Source: Paracoccaceae bacterium Fryx2 (lineage in GTDB: Bacteria; Pseudomonadota; Alphaproteobacteria; Rhodobacterales; Rhodobacteraceae). Taken from it: DNA of 64,000 nt. The notes below the pieces were generated by a model. That model was not told the origin of the DNA. It did not search any database and worked only from the letters and a program-made list of their open reading frames with translations. Both the position numbers and the translations under genes were made by a program. Position 1 is the first letter of the stretch. Each line of letters starts with the position of its first letter. Location: the NCBI GenBank assembly GCA_032334235.1, contig JAVSGI010000005.1:186001-250000 (forward strand). The letters are read 5' to 3'. This document shows positions 18,067 to 27,390 of this stretch, in pieces.

Positions 18067-19113
18067 CTACGAGATGCGGATGCGGGGGTTCAGCCAGGCG
18101 TAGCCGATGTCGGACAGGAGCTGCGTCACCAGCACCACCACCACCGCCACGACCGAGCATCCGAGCAGGAGCTCGATGTCGTTGTTGCCCGCCGCCTGCA
18201 CCAGCGCCCAGCCGAAGCCCTTGTAATTGAACAGCGTCTCCACGATCACGACGCCGTTCAGCAGCCAGGGAAACTGCAGCATGATCACGGTGAAGGGGGC
18301 GATCAACGCGTTGCGCAGGGCGTGGCGCATCACCACGGCGCCGAAGCCCACACCCTTCAGCCGCGCGGTGCGGATGTATTGTGCCGTCATCACCTCGGCC
18401 ATCGAGGCGCGGGTCATGCGGGCGATGTAGCCGATGCCGTAAAGGGCGATGGTCATCACCGGCAGGAAGAAGTTGGCGAAGGTTATGCCGTCCATCGCGG
18501 AGGTCGCCGTGCCCTTGAACCAGCCGAGCCCGGTCACCGAAGAGGCGAAGATGGTGATGAACACCACGCCCGACACATATTCCGGCGTCGCGGTGGTGGC
18601 GATGGCCCCGGTGGACAGCCAGCGGTCGGTGCGAGAGCCCTCGCGCATCCCCGACAGCACGCCGATCAGCAGCGCCGAGGGCACCATCACCAGCATCACG
18701 CAAAGCATCAGCCAGCCGGTCAGCCCCAGCCTGACGGCGACGATCTTCGACACCGGTTCCTTGAAGACGCTCGATTGGCCCCAGTTGCCTTGCAGAACGC
18801 CGCAGAAGCGCGGGGCAAGGCTGGCGTCGGTGCCGCGCGGGATGCAGCGGCCGCGCACGGTGCCGTCGGGTTCCTCAAACGTCCAGCCGGGGGCGACCCC
18901 CAGCCAGGCACCGTAGCGCAGGAGCAGGGGGCGGGCGTGGCCGTTCTTTTCCAGCCAGCTTGTCACCTCGGCGTCCTGCATCCGGGCGTTGCCTTCGGAC
19001 TTGGCGAGCTTTTCGAGGTTGGGCGGCAGGTTGGTCAGGTAGAACACGATGAAGGTCAGGCACAGCGCCGTTGCCACCAGCAACAGGAATCGTCGCAACA
19101 GGAATCGGAGCAT
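18067..19113 (-). CDS. peptide-type ABC transporter permease (DppB-like)
   Basis: A 348-residue protein with an N-terminal hydrophobic anchor (RFLLLVATALCLTFIVFYL), a periplasmic loop of about 90 residues, and five further membrane segments. The EAA loop reads RTARLKGVGFGAVVMRHALR. It pairs with the following DppC-like permease to form the channel. Such large loops after the first membrane helix are normal for DppB/OppB permeases. It lies 154 bp after the substrate-binding protein gene, the largest spacing inside this operon apart from the repeat-bearing gap before the ATPase gene. Confidence 0.87.
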   Translation of the reverse strand: MLRFLLRRFLLLVATALCLTFIVFYLTNLPPNLEKLAKSEGNARMQDAEVTSWLEKNGHARPLLLRYGAWLGVAPGWTFEEPDGTVRGRCIPRGTDASLAPRFCGVLQGNWGQSSVFKEPVSKIVAVRLGLTGWLMLCVMLVMVPSALLIGVLSGMREGSRTDRWLSTGAIATTATPEYVSGVVFITIFASSVTGLGWFKGTATSAMDGITFANFFLPVMTIALYGIGYIARMTRASMAEVMTAQYIRTARLKGVGFGAVVMRHALRNALIAPFTVIMLQFPWLLNGVVIVETLFNYKGFGWALVQAAGNNDIELLLGCSVVAVVVVLVTQLLSDIGYAWLNPRIRIS

Positions 19114-19267
19114 GGCTTTTCCCTTTCCTGCCCCGGGCCGGGCTGGTCGGTGGCGGGCAGGGCCGCCGGGCTGGTGCTGTCACATCCGCTGCGGCAGGGC
19201 AGGGGGCCGTGCCGTGGAAATGGCCGGGGGCAGGGTGCGCCGCGCCCCCGGGCCGGTTTCGGAAAGA

Positions 19268-20923
19268 TCAGGCCTCGATCCACCACTTGTAGTGGTGATG
19301 CTCGAACGTGGCGTGCATGTCGGCGCCTTTCACCGTCGGCTTGTGGTGCCGGAAGATCGAACGCCAGTAGGGCTGGATCAGCACGCCGTCGTCCTGCATG
19401 ATCTTTTCGATCTTCGCCATCACCACGCGCCGTGCGTCGGCATCCGCGATCGACATCGCCTCTGCCAGGGCCGCGTCGAACTCGGGGTTGGAATAGCCCG
19501 CCTCGTTCCAGGCCACGCCCGACTTGTAGGCCAGCGCCAGGGTCTGCACGCCAAGCGGGCGCATGTTCCATTCGGTGGCAGAGAACGGGTATTTCAGCCA
19601 GTCGTTCCAGAAGGTCGAACCCGGCAGGATGGTGCGCTTGATGTTGATGCCCGCGTCGCGGATCTGGGCGGCCACCGCGTCGCAGCTGCCCGCCTGCCAG
19701 GCGTCGTCGATCGAGATCAGCTCGAACTCGGTGTCGGCATGGCCCGCCTCGGCGATCATCGCCTTGGCGGCGGCCGGGTCGACCACCAGCGGCGGAAGCT
19801 CGGCATATTCGGGGTGGATCGGGCAGACGTGGTGGTTTTCGGCCACGGTGCCAAGGCCCGCATAGCCCAGCTCAAGCACCACGGCATTGTCGACCGCCAT
19901 GCTCAGCGCGCGACGCACCCGAACGTCCTTGTAAAGATCGGAGGATTGCTGGTTGAAGCGCACCGTCAGCGTGGCCGAGGTCACGGCTTCCGATTTCTCC
20001 CAGCCGAGCCCGTCGAAGATGCTGACGAAATCGCCCGAGGTCTGGTAGGTCATGTCGATCTCGTCGGATTCCGCCGCCGCGACCAGCGCGGCCGGGTCGG
20101 TGCCGAGGTCGATGTATTCGATCCGGTCAAGGTAGGGGCCGCCATAGACCGGGGTGCCCCACCATTCCATCGCGGTGTTCCTGACCAGAACCTGCTTGAC
20201 GCCGACCTCGTTGGTCTCGGGCAGGTAGGGGCCGGTGCCGATCGGGTTGACCGCCGGGTCACCGCCGTCATAGCTTTGATGCACCACCGCCGCCGGATAG
20301 TCGGCAAAGCCCGCGATGATGGTGATGTCGGGCGCGTTCAGCACCAGCTTGACAGTACTGGCATCGGCCACGGTGATGGCGCCGACCCTTGCCTGCTTGG
20401 TCGCCTCGTCCATCAGGCTCGACACGCGGGCGGCCATCGAATTGCCTTCGGCGGTGCCGTCGCACCAGCGGGTGATGTTGAAGGCCACGTCCTCGGCGGT
20501 GAAATCGTCGCCGTTCGACCATTTCACGCCCTGCCGGACGCTCAGCGTGTATTCCGTGGCGTTGTCATTGGCGGTCCAGCTTTCCAGCAACATGCCGCGG
20601 AACGACCCGTCAGAATTGTATTCGACCAGATATTCCAGCCAGCCGCGCGTGAAGTTGGCGATCTGCGACCAGTCGGCGAGCCGCGGATCCTTCAGCCCCT
20701 TGGTCTCCATGTCGAGCCTCAGCGTGCCGCCCGCAACGCCGGTCTGCGCCATGGCCCGCGGTGCCGCAAGCCCCAGCAACCCGTAGGCCGCCACGGCCGA
20801 AACACCCAGCGCCGAGGCGCGGGTCAGAAATTCGCGGCGGCTCATCGTGCCCGCCCGCACTTCCGCCGAATAGCGCCGCGCCGCAGGATGCAGCGTCTCG
20901 GCGCCCGGGGTGAAATGGATCAT
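19268..20923 (-). CDS. ABC transporter substrate-binding protein, family 5, Tat-exported
   Basis: A 551-residue solute-binding protein of the peptide/nickel family (SBP_bac_5), with blocks such as [19 protein letters not shown] and GTGPYLP. A twin-arginine signal [13 protein letters not shown] followed by a hydrophobic stretch ending AMA (about residues 28-61) indicates Tat export, with about 27 residues before the RR. The ATG has GGGAGA 6 nt upstream. It is the first structural gene of the importer. The 228-bp upstream gap contains TTTCCC-GCC-GGGAAA at 21099-21113, a small dyad that could be an operator or the end of the regulator transcript. The ligand cannot be read from sequence. Confidence 0.88.
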   Translation of the reverse strand: MIHFTPGAETLHPAARRYSAEVRAGTMSRREFLTRASALGVSAVAAYGLLGLAAPRAMAQTGVAGGTLRLDMETKGLKDPRLADWSQIANFTRGWLEYLVEYNSDGSFRGMLLESWTANDNATEYTLSVRQGVKWSNGDDFTAEDVAFNITRWCDGTAEGNSMAARVSSLMDEATKQARVGAITVADASTVKLVLNAPDITIIAGFADYPAAVVHQSYDGGDPAVNPIGTGPYLPETNEVGVKQVLVRNTAMEWWGTPVYGGPYLDRIEYIDLGTDPAALVAAAESDEIDMTYQTSGDFVSIFDGLGWEKSEAVTSATLTVRFNQQSSDLYKDVRVRRALSMAVDNAVVLELGYAGLGTVAENHHVCPIHPEYAELPPLVVDPAAAKAMIAEAGHADTEFELISIDDAWQAGSCDAVAAQIRDAGINIKRTILPGSTFWNDWLKYPFSATEWNMRPLGVQTLALAYKSGVAWNEAGYSNPEFDAALAEAMSIADADARRVVMAKIEKIMQDDGVLIQPYWRSIFRHHKPTVKGADMHATFEHHHYKWWIEA

Positions 20924-21151
20924 GTCAGTCTCCCTGTCAGGTCGTTTTTTTTGAATGGCGGGCACGGCCGTTCCATGGGTCGGTGCGGCCTTGCGGCCCG
21001 GTCCCGACGGTCGGCGAGACCTCGCATATCGCATTGCGCACGGAAAAGGCCGTGGCGTCAACGCCGGCTTTCGCCGCCTTGCGACGGGTTTGCGACATTT
21101 TCCCGCCGGGAAAGCGGAAAGCACGGCCATGCCGCAGCGCGGCACCGAGCC

Positions 21152-21949
21152 TCAGGCCGTGCGGCGAAACGCCGAAGGCGAACTGCCGGTCAGGTGCTGG
21201 AAGGCGCGGGTAAAATAGGCGGGCGAGGTGAAGCCCAGACTTTCGCCGATCCGTCCCACCGACATGTCGGTTTCGCTCAGCAGCTTGCGGGCCTCGAAGA
21301 TCCGGCGGTCCTGCAACAGGTCCGAGGCCGGGCGCGCGCAGGTCTGCCGGCAACACCGCGTGAGATGCGTCGGCGTGACCCCCAGCGCCGCCGCAAACTC
21401 CGCCACCCCCATGCCCGAGCGGAATTCCTGTTCCAGCAGCGCCACATAGCGCGCCACCAGACGGCGGGTCGCATCGGGGGCGGGGGTGTCGGGCGCGGCG
21501 CGGCTGGCCTGCCGCTCCACCCAGACGCTCAGCAACCCGAGGTAGTGCCGGGTCGCGCGGTCATGCGCCGGGCTGGTGCTGTCCATCTCGCGCGAAATAT
21601 TGTCGAGGATCAGGTTCAGTTCCTGTTGGATGCCGACCTCGCGGATGCGCAGGTGCAGCGGCGCGTCGGGCAGCGTCACGTCGCTGTCGCGGCCGAAGAA
21701 CACCGCGGTGCCGAACACCTGCGGCCCGACCTCGAAGCCATGCATCACGCCGGCCGGCACCAGGATGGCGTTGTTGGCGGTGTAGCCGCGCGTGACGCCC
21801 GCGATGGTGATGCGGCCCTGACCCTTGGTGAACCACAGCAGCATCGGTTCCGAAATCGCCCGCATGGCCTCGACACGCCAGCGCCCGCCCGCCGCAAGGC
21901 GCGGAATGGCCACGAGCCGCAATTTTGAAGGGACAGAAAGGTCAGCCAT
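21152..21949 (-). CDS. AraC-family transcriptional regulator
   Basis: A 265-residue protein with an N-terminal cupin-like sensing domain and a C-terminal double helix-turn-helix (about 165-265), ending with the AraC signature IGESLGFTSPAYFTRAFQHLTGSSPSAFRR. It lies immediately upstream of, and in the same direction as, the peptide-type ABC importer, so control of that operon in response to its substrate is likely. The ATG starting MADLSVPSK is chosen; the open frame runs upstream without coding character. No strong ribosome site is visible. Confidence 0.85.
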   Translation of the reverse strand: MADLSVPSKLRLVAIPRLAAGGRWRVEAMRAISEPMLLWFTKGQGRITIAGVTRGYTANNAILVPAGVMHGFEVGPQVFGTAVFFGRDSDVTLPDAPLHLRIREVGIQQELNLILDNISREMDSTSPAHDRATRHYLGLLSVWVERQASRAAPDTPAPDATRRLVARYVALLEQEFRSGMGVAEFAAALGVTPTHLTRCCRQTCARPASDLLQDRRIFEARKLLSETDMSVGRIGESLGFTSPAYFTRAFQHLTGSSPSAFRRTA

Positions 21950-22086
21950 GGGAAGGGGTTCCGTCTCTGAGCCGGGGTCGCTCCTGCCAGATAACCAGCC
22001 ATTGCGGCAAGACCCAAGCGAAAAGTGGGCACAAGCTGCGGTTGTCGCGCCCGGTCGGCGGCAGTTTGCAGAGCGGCGGTCGCGCC

Positions 22087-22962
22087 TCAGGGCCGGTCGA
22101 TCCGCCGCCAAGGCCCCATCCGGCTGCGAAACCAGGTGCGCTGGCGCTTGGCATATTGCCGCGACGCGATCTTTGCCGCCGCAACCGCCGCCTCCAGCGT
22201 AATTTCGCCGCGCAGATGCGCGCCAAGCTCCGCCGCCCCGATCGCCCGCGCCGAAGGCCGCGCCGCCGCCAGATGCGGCAGTTCCGCCGCCACCTCCTCC
22301 AGCGCGCCCGCCGCCAGCATCGCATCGAATCGCGCGTCGATTCGCGCCCCCAGCCAGTCGCGCCCCGGCACGATCACGAAGGCCGCCGCCGATGCGAGCG
22401 GCAACAGCGGTGGCGCGGTGCCGGCCTGCCAGTCCGCCAGCCCCCGCCCGGTGGCGCGCCACACCTCCCAGGCGCGCTGCACCCGGGCGGGGTTGGCCAG
22501 GTCGGTGCGCGCCCGGGTCGCGGCGTCGAGATCGGCGATCATCCCCGCCAGATTGCCCGCCCGGCGCAGGTCCGCCTCGGCGCGCACCTCGGGCGGAATC
22601 GCCGGTATCTCGGCCAGCCCTTCGGTCAGAGCGCTGAAATAGAGCCCCGTCCCGCCGACGATGATCGGCCGCTCCCCGCCCGCCAGCACCTCTGCCACTT
22701 CCCGCAGCCAGTGCCCGACCGAATAGGCAGCGTCACGCCCGACATGGCCATAAAGCCGGTGCGGCACCGCCGCCTCCTCGGCCGCCGTCGGCCGCGCCGT
22801 CAGCACCCGCCAGCAGTCATAGACCTGCAAGGCATCGGCATTCACGATCACCCCGCCGCCCTGCGCCGCGATCTCCAGCGCCAGACCCGACTTGCCGCTG
22901 GCGGTCGGCCCGGCGATCAGCACCGGCTGCTCGGCGGAAAGGCTGGCGGCAATTCCGAGCAG
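22087..22962 (-). CDS. miaA: tRNA dimethylallyltransferase MiaA, probable CTG start
   Basis: Transfers a dimethylallyl group to N6 of A37 in tRNAs reading UNN codons. The P-loop GPTASGKS, the tRNA-binding block [19 protein letters not shown] and the later VGGTGLY segment identify it. The usual MiaA has 10-15 residues before [13 protein letters not shown]. The only standard start, a GTG at 22923, removes nearly all of them and lacks a ribosome site. A CTG at 22962 follows AAGGAGGAG with a 6-nt gap, just after an in-frame stop, and restores the N-terminus [13 protein letters not shown]. The CTG start is therefore preferred, giving 291 residues. It is divergent from pyrH. Confidence 0.85.
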   Translation of the reverse strand: MLGIAASLSAEQPVLIAGPTASGKSGLALEIAAQGGGVIVNADALQVYDCWRVLTARPTAAEEAAVPHRLYGHVGRDAAYSVGHWLREVAEVLAGGERPIIVGGTGLYFSALTEGLAEIPAIPPEVRAEADLRRAGNLAGMIADLDAATRARTDLANPARVQRAWEVWRATGRGLADWQAGTAPPLLPLASAAAFVIVPGRDWLGARIDARFDAMLAAGALEEVAAELPHLAAARPSARAIGAAELGAHLRGEITLEAAVAAAKIASRQYAKRQRTWFRSRMGPWRRIDRP

Positions 22963-22978
22963 GACACTCCTCCTTCAT

Positions 22979-23026
22979 GTTTCTCATTGGCCCAAATACC
23001 CCGGGGGTCCGGGGGCTGGCCCCCGG
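22979..23026 (-). repeat. dispersed intergenic repeat copy
   Basis: Read on the minus strand it holds GGGGTATTTGGGCCAATGAG, next to a CCGGGGGC-TG-GCCCCCGG hairpin (23009-23026). The same ATTTGGGCCAA core with a GC-hairpin partner occurs at about 49.17 kb and, degenerated, at 16.85 and 54.3 kb. It fills part of the miaA-pyrH divergent gap. Confidence 0.6.
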
Positions 23027-23176
23027 TTCCGCCGCCTTCTGTCGCGGGCCACCGCGTCCGTCTTGCACCTTCCCCGTTGAACCCGCCCGCGTTTTCCGAC
23101 ATTTTGCGCCGCAGTCCAAGGGCCAAACCGGCCGGGGCCACCACGAATACGCCCGCCACCCAAGAGGGATACCCCG

Positions 23177-23959
23177 ATGAGCACCGCCGAGACCGCAACC
23201 GCAGCCGTGACCTACTCCCGCGTCATGCTGAAAATCTCCGGCGAGGCGCTGATGGGCGACCTCGGCTACGGCCTGCACCCGCCCACCGTGCAGCGCATCG
23301 CGCGCGAGGTGAAGTCCGTGCACGATCTCGGCGTCGAGATCTGCATGGTGATCGGCGGCGGCAACATCTTCCGCGGCCTGCAAGGCTCGGCCCAGGGGAT
23401 GGAACGCACCACCGCCGACTACATGGGAATGCTTGCCACCGTGATGAACGCGCTGGCCATGCAGGCGGCGCTGGAATCGCTCGGCGTCTTCACCCGGGTG
23501 ATCAGCGCGATCCCGATGGATCAGGTCTGCGAGCCCTACATCCGCCGCCGCGCGGTGCGCCACCTTGAAAAGCAGCGGGTGTGCATCTTTGCCGCAGGCA
23601 CCGGCAACCCCTATTTCACCACCGATACCGCAGCCACCCTGCGCGCCAACGAGATGGCCTGCCAGGCGATCTTCAAGGGCACCAAGGTCGATGGCGTCTA
23701 TGACAAGGATCCCAAGAAATACCCCGATGCCCGGCGCTATGACCTCGTGAGCTATGACGAAGTCCTGCAAAAGCACCTTGGCGTGATGGATGCGAGCGCC
23801 ATTGCCCTTGCGCGCGACAATGACCTGCCGATCATCGTGTTCTCGCTGGATGAGCCCGGGGGCTTCCGCGGCATCCTGCGCGGCGAGGGCACCTACACAC
23901 GGGTTCAGGGCGAGGTGCCCCGCCGCGCGGGCGACGGGCGCAGCGACCACGCGGGGTGA
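23177..23959 (+). CDS. pyrH: UMP kinase
   Basis: A 260-residue bacterial UMP kinase of the amino acid kinase fold, phosphorylating UMP to UDP with [23 protein letters not shown] and [13 protein letters not shown] are the nucleotide- and UMP-binding motifs. It opens the conserved envelope and lipid cluster, with frr following after a 105-bp gap that folds into a strong hairpin. The C-terminal residues after about 240 are a family-variable tail. Confidence 0.96.
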   Translation: MSTAETATAAVTYSRVMLKISGEALMGDLGYGLHPPTVQRIAREVKSVHDLGVEICMVIGGGNIFRGLQGSAQGMERTTADYMGMLATVMNALAMQAALESLGVFTRVISAIPMDQVCEPYIRRRAVRHLEKQRVCIFAAGTGNPYFTTDTAATLRANEMACQAIFKGTKVDGVYDKDPKKYPDARRYDLVSYDEVLQKHLGVMDASAIALARDNDLPIIVFSLDEPGGFRGILRGEGTYTRVQGEVPRRAGDGRSDHAG

Positions 23960-24002
23960 ACCCTATACGAATCCGGCAGCTTGCTGCTATAGCACCGCAA
24001 AC

Positions 24003-24040
24003 CCCGGCCGCGCCCCCGGACAAGGACCGGCGCGGCCGGG
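24003..24040 (+). other. strong mRNA hairpin in the pyrH-frr gap
   Basis: CCCGGCCGCGCC pairs perfectly with GGCGCGGCCGGG around a 14-nt loop, 24 bp before the frr start codon. No T-run follows, so it is not a simple intrinsic terminator. It may stabilise the frr message, mark a processing site, or modulate translation. Confidence 0.5.
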
Positions 24041-24064
24041 CACGGACCAGGAAGGATTGACCGC

Positions 24065-24631
24065 ATGTCGCAAGACGATCTCGACATAGACCTCGACGAC
24101 CTCGAACGCCGGATGGATGGCGCGCTGGCGGCGCTGCGCGTCGAGTTCGGCTCGCTGCGCACCGGGCGCGCCTCGGCCAGCATCCTCGAACCGATCCATG
24201 TCGATGCCTACGGCCAGATGACGCCGATCAACCAGCTTGGCACCGTCAACGTGCCCGAACCCCGCATGGTGGTGATCAACGTCTGGGACAAGGCGATGGT
24301 CAGCAAGGTCGAACGCGCGATCCGCGATTCCGGCATCGGCATCAACCCGGTGGTCGACGGCCCGCTGATCCGCCTGCCGATCCCCGAACTGAACGAGGAA
24401 CGCCGCCGCCAGCTGACCAAGGTCGCCGCCGACTATGCCGAGCGCGCCAAGGTCGCCATCCGCAACGTGCGCCGCGACGGGATGGACCAGATCAAGAAGG
24501 CCAAGACGGCCGGCATGGCCGAGGACGACCAGAAGATGTGGTCCGAAGAGGTGCAGGCCCTGACCGACAAGGCCATTGCCGCCGTCGACCGCTCGCTGGA
24601 AGGCAAGCAGGCCGAAATCATGCAGGTCTGA
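24065..24631 (+). CDS. frr: ribosome recycling factor
   Basis: A 188-residue protein with the full RRF fold: the coiled helical domain (residues about 1-30 and 105-188) and the beta domain. Motifs include LRTGRAS and the [13 protein letters not shown] helix. With EF-G it splits post-termination ribosomes. The ATG is preceded by AGGAAGGA. It sits between pyrH and uppS, the usual order in proteobacteria. Confidence 0.97.
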   Translation: MSQDDLDIDLDDLERRMDGALAALRVEFGSLRTGRASASILEPIHVDAYGQMTPINQLGTVNVPEPRMVVINVWDKAMVSKVERAIRDSGIGINPVVDGPLIRLPIPELNEERRRQLTKVAADYAERAKVAIRNVRRDGMDQIKKAKTAGMAEDDQKMWSEEVQALTDKAIAAVDRSLEGKQAEIMQV

Positions 24632-24662
24632 GACCTGCGCATCAAAGCAGAAGGGGCTGCAA

Positions 24663-25406
24663 TTGGCCGCCACCGACCCGCGCGACCCGATCCAGCCCCC
24701 GCGCATGGCTGACCATGTGGCGATCATCATGGACGGCAATGGCCGCTGGGCCACAAATCGCGGCTGGCCGCGGCTGGTCGGTCATCGCAAGGGCGCCGAG
24801 CGCGTCAAGCAGATCGTGCGCTGCGCCCCCGACCTCGGCATCCGCTGGCTGACGATCTACGCCTTTTCGACCGAGAACTGGAAACGCTCGACCGAAGAGG
24901 TGCTGGGCCTGATGAGCATCTTCGCGCGCTACATCGAACGCGAGGCCGACCGGCTGGCGGCCGAGGGCGTGCGGATGCGCTTCATCGGTGACCGCAGCCG
25001 CCTCGACCCCAAGCTGCAACGCCTGATGGAGGGGATCGAGACGCGCACCGCCCCGCTCAGCCACCTGAACCTGACGGTCGCGATCAATTACGGCGGGCGT
25101 GACGAGATCACCCGCGCCGTGCGCCGGATGTGCGACGACGTGGCTGCGGGAACGCTTGCCCCGGCCGATGTCTGCGATGCGGCGATCAGCGCCCGGATGG
25201 ATACCGCCGATCTGCCCGACCCCGATCTGGTGATCCGCACCAGCGGCGAGACGCGGACCTCGAACTTCCTGCCCTGGCAGTCGGCCTATGCCGAATACGA
25301 GTTTACGCCGACGCTGTGGCCCGACTTCACCCCGGCGGAACTGGCCTCCATCCTGCAGCGGTTCGGCAACCGCGAACGCCGCTTCGGCGGGGTGCAGACC
25401 GCATGA
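24663..25406 (+). CDS. uppS: undecaprenyl diphosphate synthase (isoprenyl transferase)
   Basis: A 247-residue cis-prenyltransferase making the C55 lipid carrier for peptidoglycan and LPS. HVAIIMDGNGRWA contains the catalytic Asp, with YAFSTENWKR and LVIRTSGETRTSNFLPWQ downstream. The start is TTG, with AGAAGGGG 6 nt before it; an upstream ATG in frame lies inside frr and has no matching N-terminus. The stop overlaps the cdsA start (ATGA). Confidence 0.93.
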   Translation: MAATDPRDPIQPPRMADHVAIIMDGNGRWATNRGWPRLVGHRKGAERVKQIVRCAPDLGIRWLTIYAFSTENWKRSTEEVLGLMSIFARYIEREADRLAAEGVRMRFIGDRSRLDPKLQRLMEGIETRTAPLSHLNLTVAINYGGRDEITRAVRRMCDDVAAGTLAPADVCDAAISARMDTADLPDPDLVIRTSGETRTSNFLPWQSAYAEYEFTPTLWPDFTPAELASILQRFGNRERRFGGVQTA

Positions 25407-26197
25407 CGCCAGGTGTTTCCGAAAGGTGGAGCGACCTGCGCAAGCGCGGCATCTCGGCCGCGCTGATGGTGGTGGTCGGCGCGGTGGAGATCTGGCTTGG
25501 CGGCCCGGCGTTCGCCGCGCTGGTGATCCTGGTCTCGGCGCTGATGGTCTGGGAACTGTCGGTGATGACCGCGCGCGCCCCCGGCTGGCCTGCGGTGGCA
25601 CTGGCGATGCTGGCGGGGCTGTGCCTGCTGGCCGTGCTGGCCTTTCCGTCGCCGCTGCTGCTGCCGCTGCTGGCGCTGCCCGGGCTGGCGGGGGCGCTGA
25701 CGCCGCGCCGCGATCCGGCGCTTTATTTTGCCTATGCCGGTCTGGTGATGCTGGCGGGCTACGGGCTGGTCACGCTGCGGGCCGACATCGGCATGGCGCC
25801 GATCCTGTGGATCGTGCTTGTGGTGGTGGTGTCGGACGTGGCGGGTTACTTCGTCGGGCGCCGTTTCGGCGGACCGAAGTTCTGGCCGCGCGTCAGCCCG
25901 AAGAAAACCTGGTCGGGCACCGTGGCGGGCTGGGTTGGCGCGATGGCCGTCGGTGTGGGCTTCGCGCTGGCGGGGCAGGGCGGCTGGGCGCTGGTCTGGC
26001 TGTCGCCGCTGGTGGCCTTTGCGGGCCAGATGGGCGACATCGCGGAAAGCTGGATCAAGCGGCGGTCCGGGGTCAAGGACAGCTCGGGCCTGATCCCCGG
26101 GCATGGCGGCGTGATGGACCGGTTCGATGCGCTGATCGGCGCAGTGGTGGTTGTGCTGGGTCTGTCGTACCTGTTGCAGCCATTCTCGGGAGTCTAG
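25403..26197 (+). CDS. cdsA: phosphatidate cytidylyltransferase
   Basis: A 264-residue multi-spanning inner-membrane enzyme forming CDP-diacylglycerol from phosphatidate and CTP. The C-terminal signature SSGLIPGHGGVMDRFDA contains the metal-binding Asp residues, and SPKKTWSG is also typical. There are six to eight membrane segments. The ATG overlaps the uppS stop, so translation is probably coupled. Confidence 0.94.
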   Translation: MTPGVSERWSDLRKRGISAALMVVVGAVEIWLGGPAFAALVILVSALMVWELSVMTARAPGWPAVALAMLAGLCLLAVLAFPSPLLLPLLALPGLAGALTPRRDPALYFAYAGLVMLAGYGLVTLRADIGMAPILWIVLVVVVSDVAGYFVGRRFGGPKFWPRVSPKKTWSGTVAGWVGAMAVGVGFALAGQGGWALVWLSPLVAFAGQMGDIAESWIKRRSGVKDSSGLIPGHGGVMDRFDALIGAVVVVLGLSYLLQPFSGV

Positions 26198-26200
26198 CCA

Positions 26201-27385
26201 ATGCGCAGCGTTTCGGTGTTCGGGGCCACGGGGTCGATCGGTGAATCGACCTTCGATCTGTTGATGCGGCAGGGGGGCCGCGCGGCCTTCCGCACCGTGG
26301 CGCTGACCGGCGGGCGCAACGTGGCGCGGCTGGCGGAAATGGCGCGCGCACTGGGGGCGGAACTGGCGGTCACCGCCTATCCCGACTGCCTGCCCGCGCT
26401 GCGCGAGGCGCTGGAAGGTTCGGGCACCGAGGTTGCCGCCGGACCGCAGGCGATCGCCGAGGCCGCCGACCGCCCGGCTGACTGGGTGATGTCGGCCATC
26501 GTCGGCGCGGCGGGGCTGGAGCCGGGGTTCCGCGCGCTGGCGCATGGCCGCACGCTGGCGCTGGCCAACAAGGAAAGCCTGGTGACCGCGGGACCGCTGC
26601 TTCTGGCGGCGGCGGCGGCGGCAGGCGCGCGCATCCTGCCGGTGGACAGCGAGCATTCGGCGGTGTTTCAGGCGCTGGTGGGCGAGGACATCGCGGCGGT
26701 GGAACGCATCATCCTGACCGCCTCGGGTGGGGCGCTGCGCGACTGGCCGCTGGAGCGGCTGGCGCTGGCCACGGTGGCCGAGGCGCTGGCGCATCCCAAC
26801 TGGTCGATGGGCGCGCGCATCACCATCGACAGCGCCTCGATGTTCAACAAGGCGATGGAGGTGATCGAGGCGCGCGAGTTCTTCGGCGTGACCCCCGATC
26901 AGGTCGAGGTCATCATCCATCCGGAATCGCTGATCCATTCGATGGTCGGCTTTCGCGACGGCGCGATCATGGCGCATGTCGGAACACCCGACATGCGGCA
27001 CGCCATCGGCTATGCGCTGAACTGGCCCGAACGCGCGGCGCTGCCGGTGGCGCGGCTGGATCTGGCGCTGGCCGGGCAGATGACCTTCCGCGCCCCCGAC
27101 ACGGAACGCTACCCGGCGCTGCGCCTCGCGCGCGAGGTGATGGAGACCGGCGGCATGGCCGGGGCGGCCTTCAACGCCGCCAAGGAAATCGCGCTTGATC
27201 ACTTCATCGCGGGCGGACTGGGCTTTGCCGAGATGGCGGGCATCGTCGAGGACACGCTTGCCCGGCTTTCGGGCCGCAATTGCCTTGGAAATGCACCGCA
27301 GGGCCTTGAGGATGTGCTGGCAATGGACCATCTCGCACGGCAAGAGGCGACAGACGCGGTGCGCGCGCGGCAATCAGGAAGGTAG
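26201..27385 (+). CDS. dxr: 1-deoxy-D-xylulose 5-phosphate reductoisomerase
   Basis: A 394-residue enzyme of the MEP isoprenoid pathway, making 2-C-methylerythritol 4-phosphate with NADPH. GATGSIGESTFDL is the dinucleotide-binding loop, LANKESLV and VDSEHSAVFQ form the active site, and NWSMGARITIDSA is a family block. Length is normal. It begins 3 bp after the cdsA stop and supplies precursors for uppS upstream. Confidence 0.96.
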   Translation: MRSVSVFGATGSIGESTFDLLMRQGGRAAFRTVALTGGRNVARLAEMARALGAELAVTAYPDCLPALREALEGSGTEVAAGPQAIAEAADRPADWVMSAIVGAAGLEPGFRALAHGRTLALANKESLVTAGPLLLAAAAAAGARILPVDSEHSAVFQALVGEDIAAVERIILTASGGALRDWPLERLALATVAEALAHPNWSMGARITIDSASMFNKAMEVIEAREFFGVTPDQVEVIIHPESLIHSMVGFRDGAIMAHVGTPDMRHAIGYALNWPERAALPVARLDLALAGQMTFRAPDTERYPALRLAREVMETGGMAGAAFNAAKEIALDHFIAGGLGFAEMAGIVEDTLARLSGRNCLGNAPQGLEDVLAMDHLARQEATDAVRARQSGR

Positions 27386-27390
27386 AGTTC

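Noticed and set aside
20937-21356. Leftward 139-codon frame before the substrate-binding protein gene
   Set aside because: Overlaps the AraC helix-turn-helix in another frame and shows no conserved pattern.
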